The translations under genes were made by a program, and so were the position numbers. A DNA stretch of 64,000 nucleotides, taken from Bacteroidota bacterium. GTDB lineage: Bacteria > Bacteroidota > Bacteroidia > Chitinophagales > Chitinophagaceae. Position 1 is the stretch's first letter; each line of letters opens with the position of its first letter. The notes below the pieces were generated by a model, which worked only from the letters and a program-made list of their open reading frames with translations, made no database searches and was not told where the DNA came from. This document shows, in pieces, positions 63,817-64,000 of this stretch. The stretch spans positions 146,241-210,240 of the forward strand of contig JAIUNW010000010.1 in the NCBI GenBank assembly GCA_020161535.1. The letters run 5' to 3'.

Positions 63817-64000
63817 CGTTGTAAGGTAGCATTTTGTCTGTTTCGCCCCTCGGACCGCCTGATGCAAATCATGTTTTGCATTCAAACAAGCTGATTCTTG
63901 TCAGCGCTATGGCCTTGTGTAACAACGGTCACTGTAAGCCCCTATATAGAAAGGAACTTTGTATGGTCAATTAAAACAACCAACAAAACAAGGTTATGAA
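63817..64000. other. right-edge intergenic stretch
   Basis: No gene. An ATG at 63996 may begin the next gene to the right, with a GAACTTTG sequence (63955-63962) that could be part of its promoter. Confidence 0.3.

Overview
The window looks like a chromosomal segment of a Bacteroidota bacterium, most likely of the Chitinophagaceae (order Chitinophagales). The evidence is the Bacteroidota-type promoters (TTG, about 19 bases, TAnnTTTG) seen before metF, a tetR-type gene, rlmD and a toxin gene; a flexirubin/aryl-polyene type pigment cluster; and typical Bacteroidota families (DUF5916 barrel, GH3-type acyl-adenylate enzyme, TlpA-like thioredoxin lipoprotein relatives, LytTR regulator, GH9 and GH110 hydrolases). 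No rRNA, tRNA or CRISPR array was seen.

Region 1 (1-9545) is one tightly overlapping + strand operon, cut by the left edge. It encodes a thioesterase, two complete ketosynthases, two ketosynthase-like proteins without the catalytic cysteine, an acyl carrier protein, a hotdog dehydratase, an O-methyltransferase, a flavin-dependent halogenase-like enzyme, a membrane polysaccharide-deacetylase-like protein, a LolA-like carrier and a LolB-like lipoprotein. Together these suggest synthesis, aryl tailoring and outer-membrane delivery of an aryl-polyene (flexirubin-like) pigment.

Region 2 (9597-27123) is mixed: TPR protein, metzincin-like protease, meaB, a glycosyltransferase/LON/coaX/lptC run, a class C beta-lactamase-like hydrolase, then a self-contained tripartite efflux operon (TetR, HlyD/EmrA, EmrB-type MFS, TolC) with two operator-like palindromes across its promoter, an aldehyde dehydrogenase, and a di-heme cytochrome c peroxidase with a mono-heme lipoprotein.

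Region 3 (27124-28766) is repeat rich: a 23-bp tandem repeat array carrying strong Shine-Dalgarno-like cores ahead of a DUF2625 gene, then a terminator and a degenerate low-complexity repeat patch that has a counterpart at 54.1-54.5 kb.

Region 4 (28767-54083) is mostly core: an SDR, a DUF5916 barrel, lysS, a GH9 enzyme fused to a deacetylase-like domain, fabG, a GH3-family enzyme, lptB and metF on divergent promoters, a porin-like barrel, a parvulin isomerase, a thioredoxin-like protein, rlmD, an active rhomboid followed by a probable pseudo-rhomboid, an endonuclease/phosphatase, cysS, and a very large ThuA/sugar-dehydrogenase/PKD/cytochrome lipoprotein.

Region 5 (54084-about 61500) is an AT-richer accessory island. 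A HigBA-type toxin-antitoxin pair sits between two inverted-repeat elements that look like gene-cassette boundaries (attC-like). Next come a frameshifted NERD nuclease gene, a membrane LytTR regulator with a dioxygenase/redoxin-fusion lipoprotein, a peptidylarginine/agmatine deiminase-family lipoprotein and an unrecognised protein. The window ends with a GH110-type alpha-galactosidase and a convergent glutathione peroxidase.
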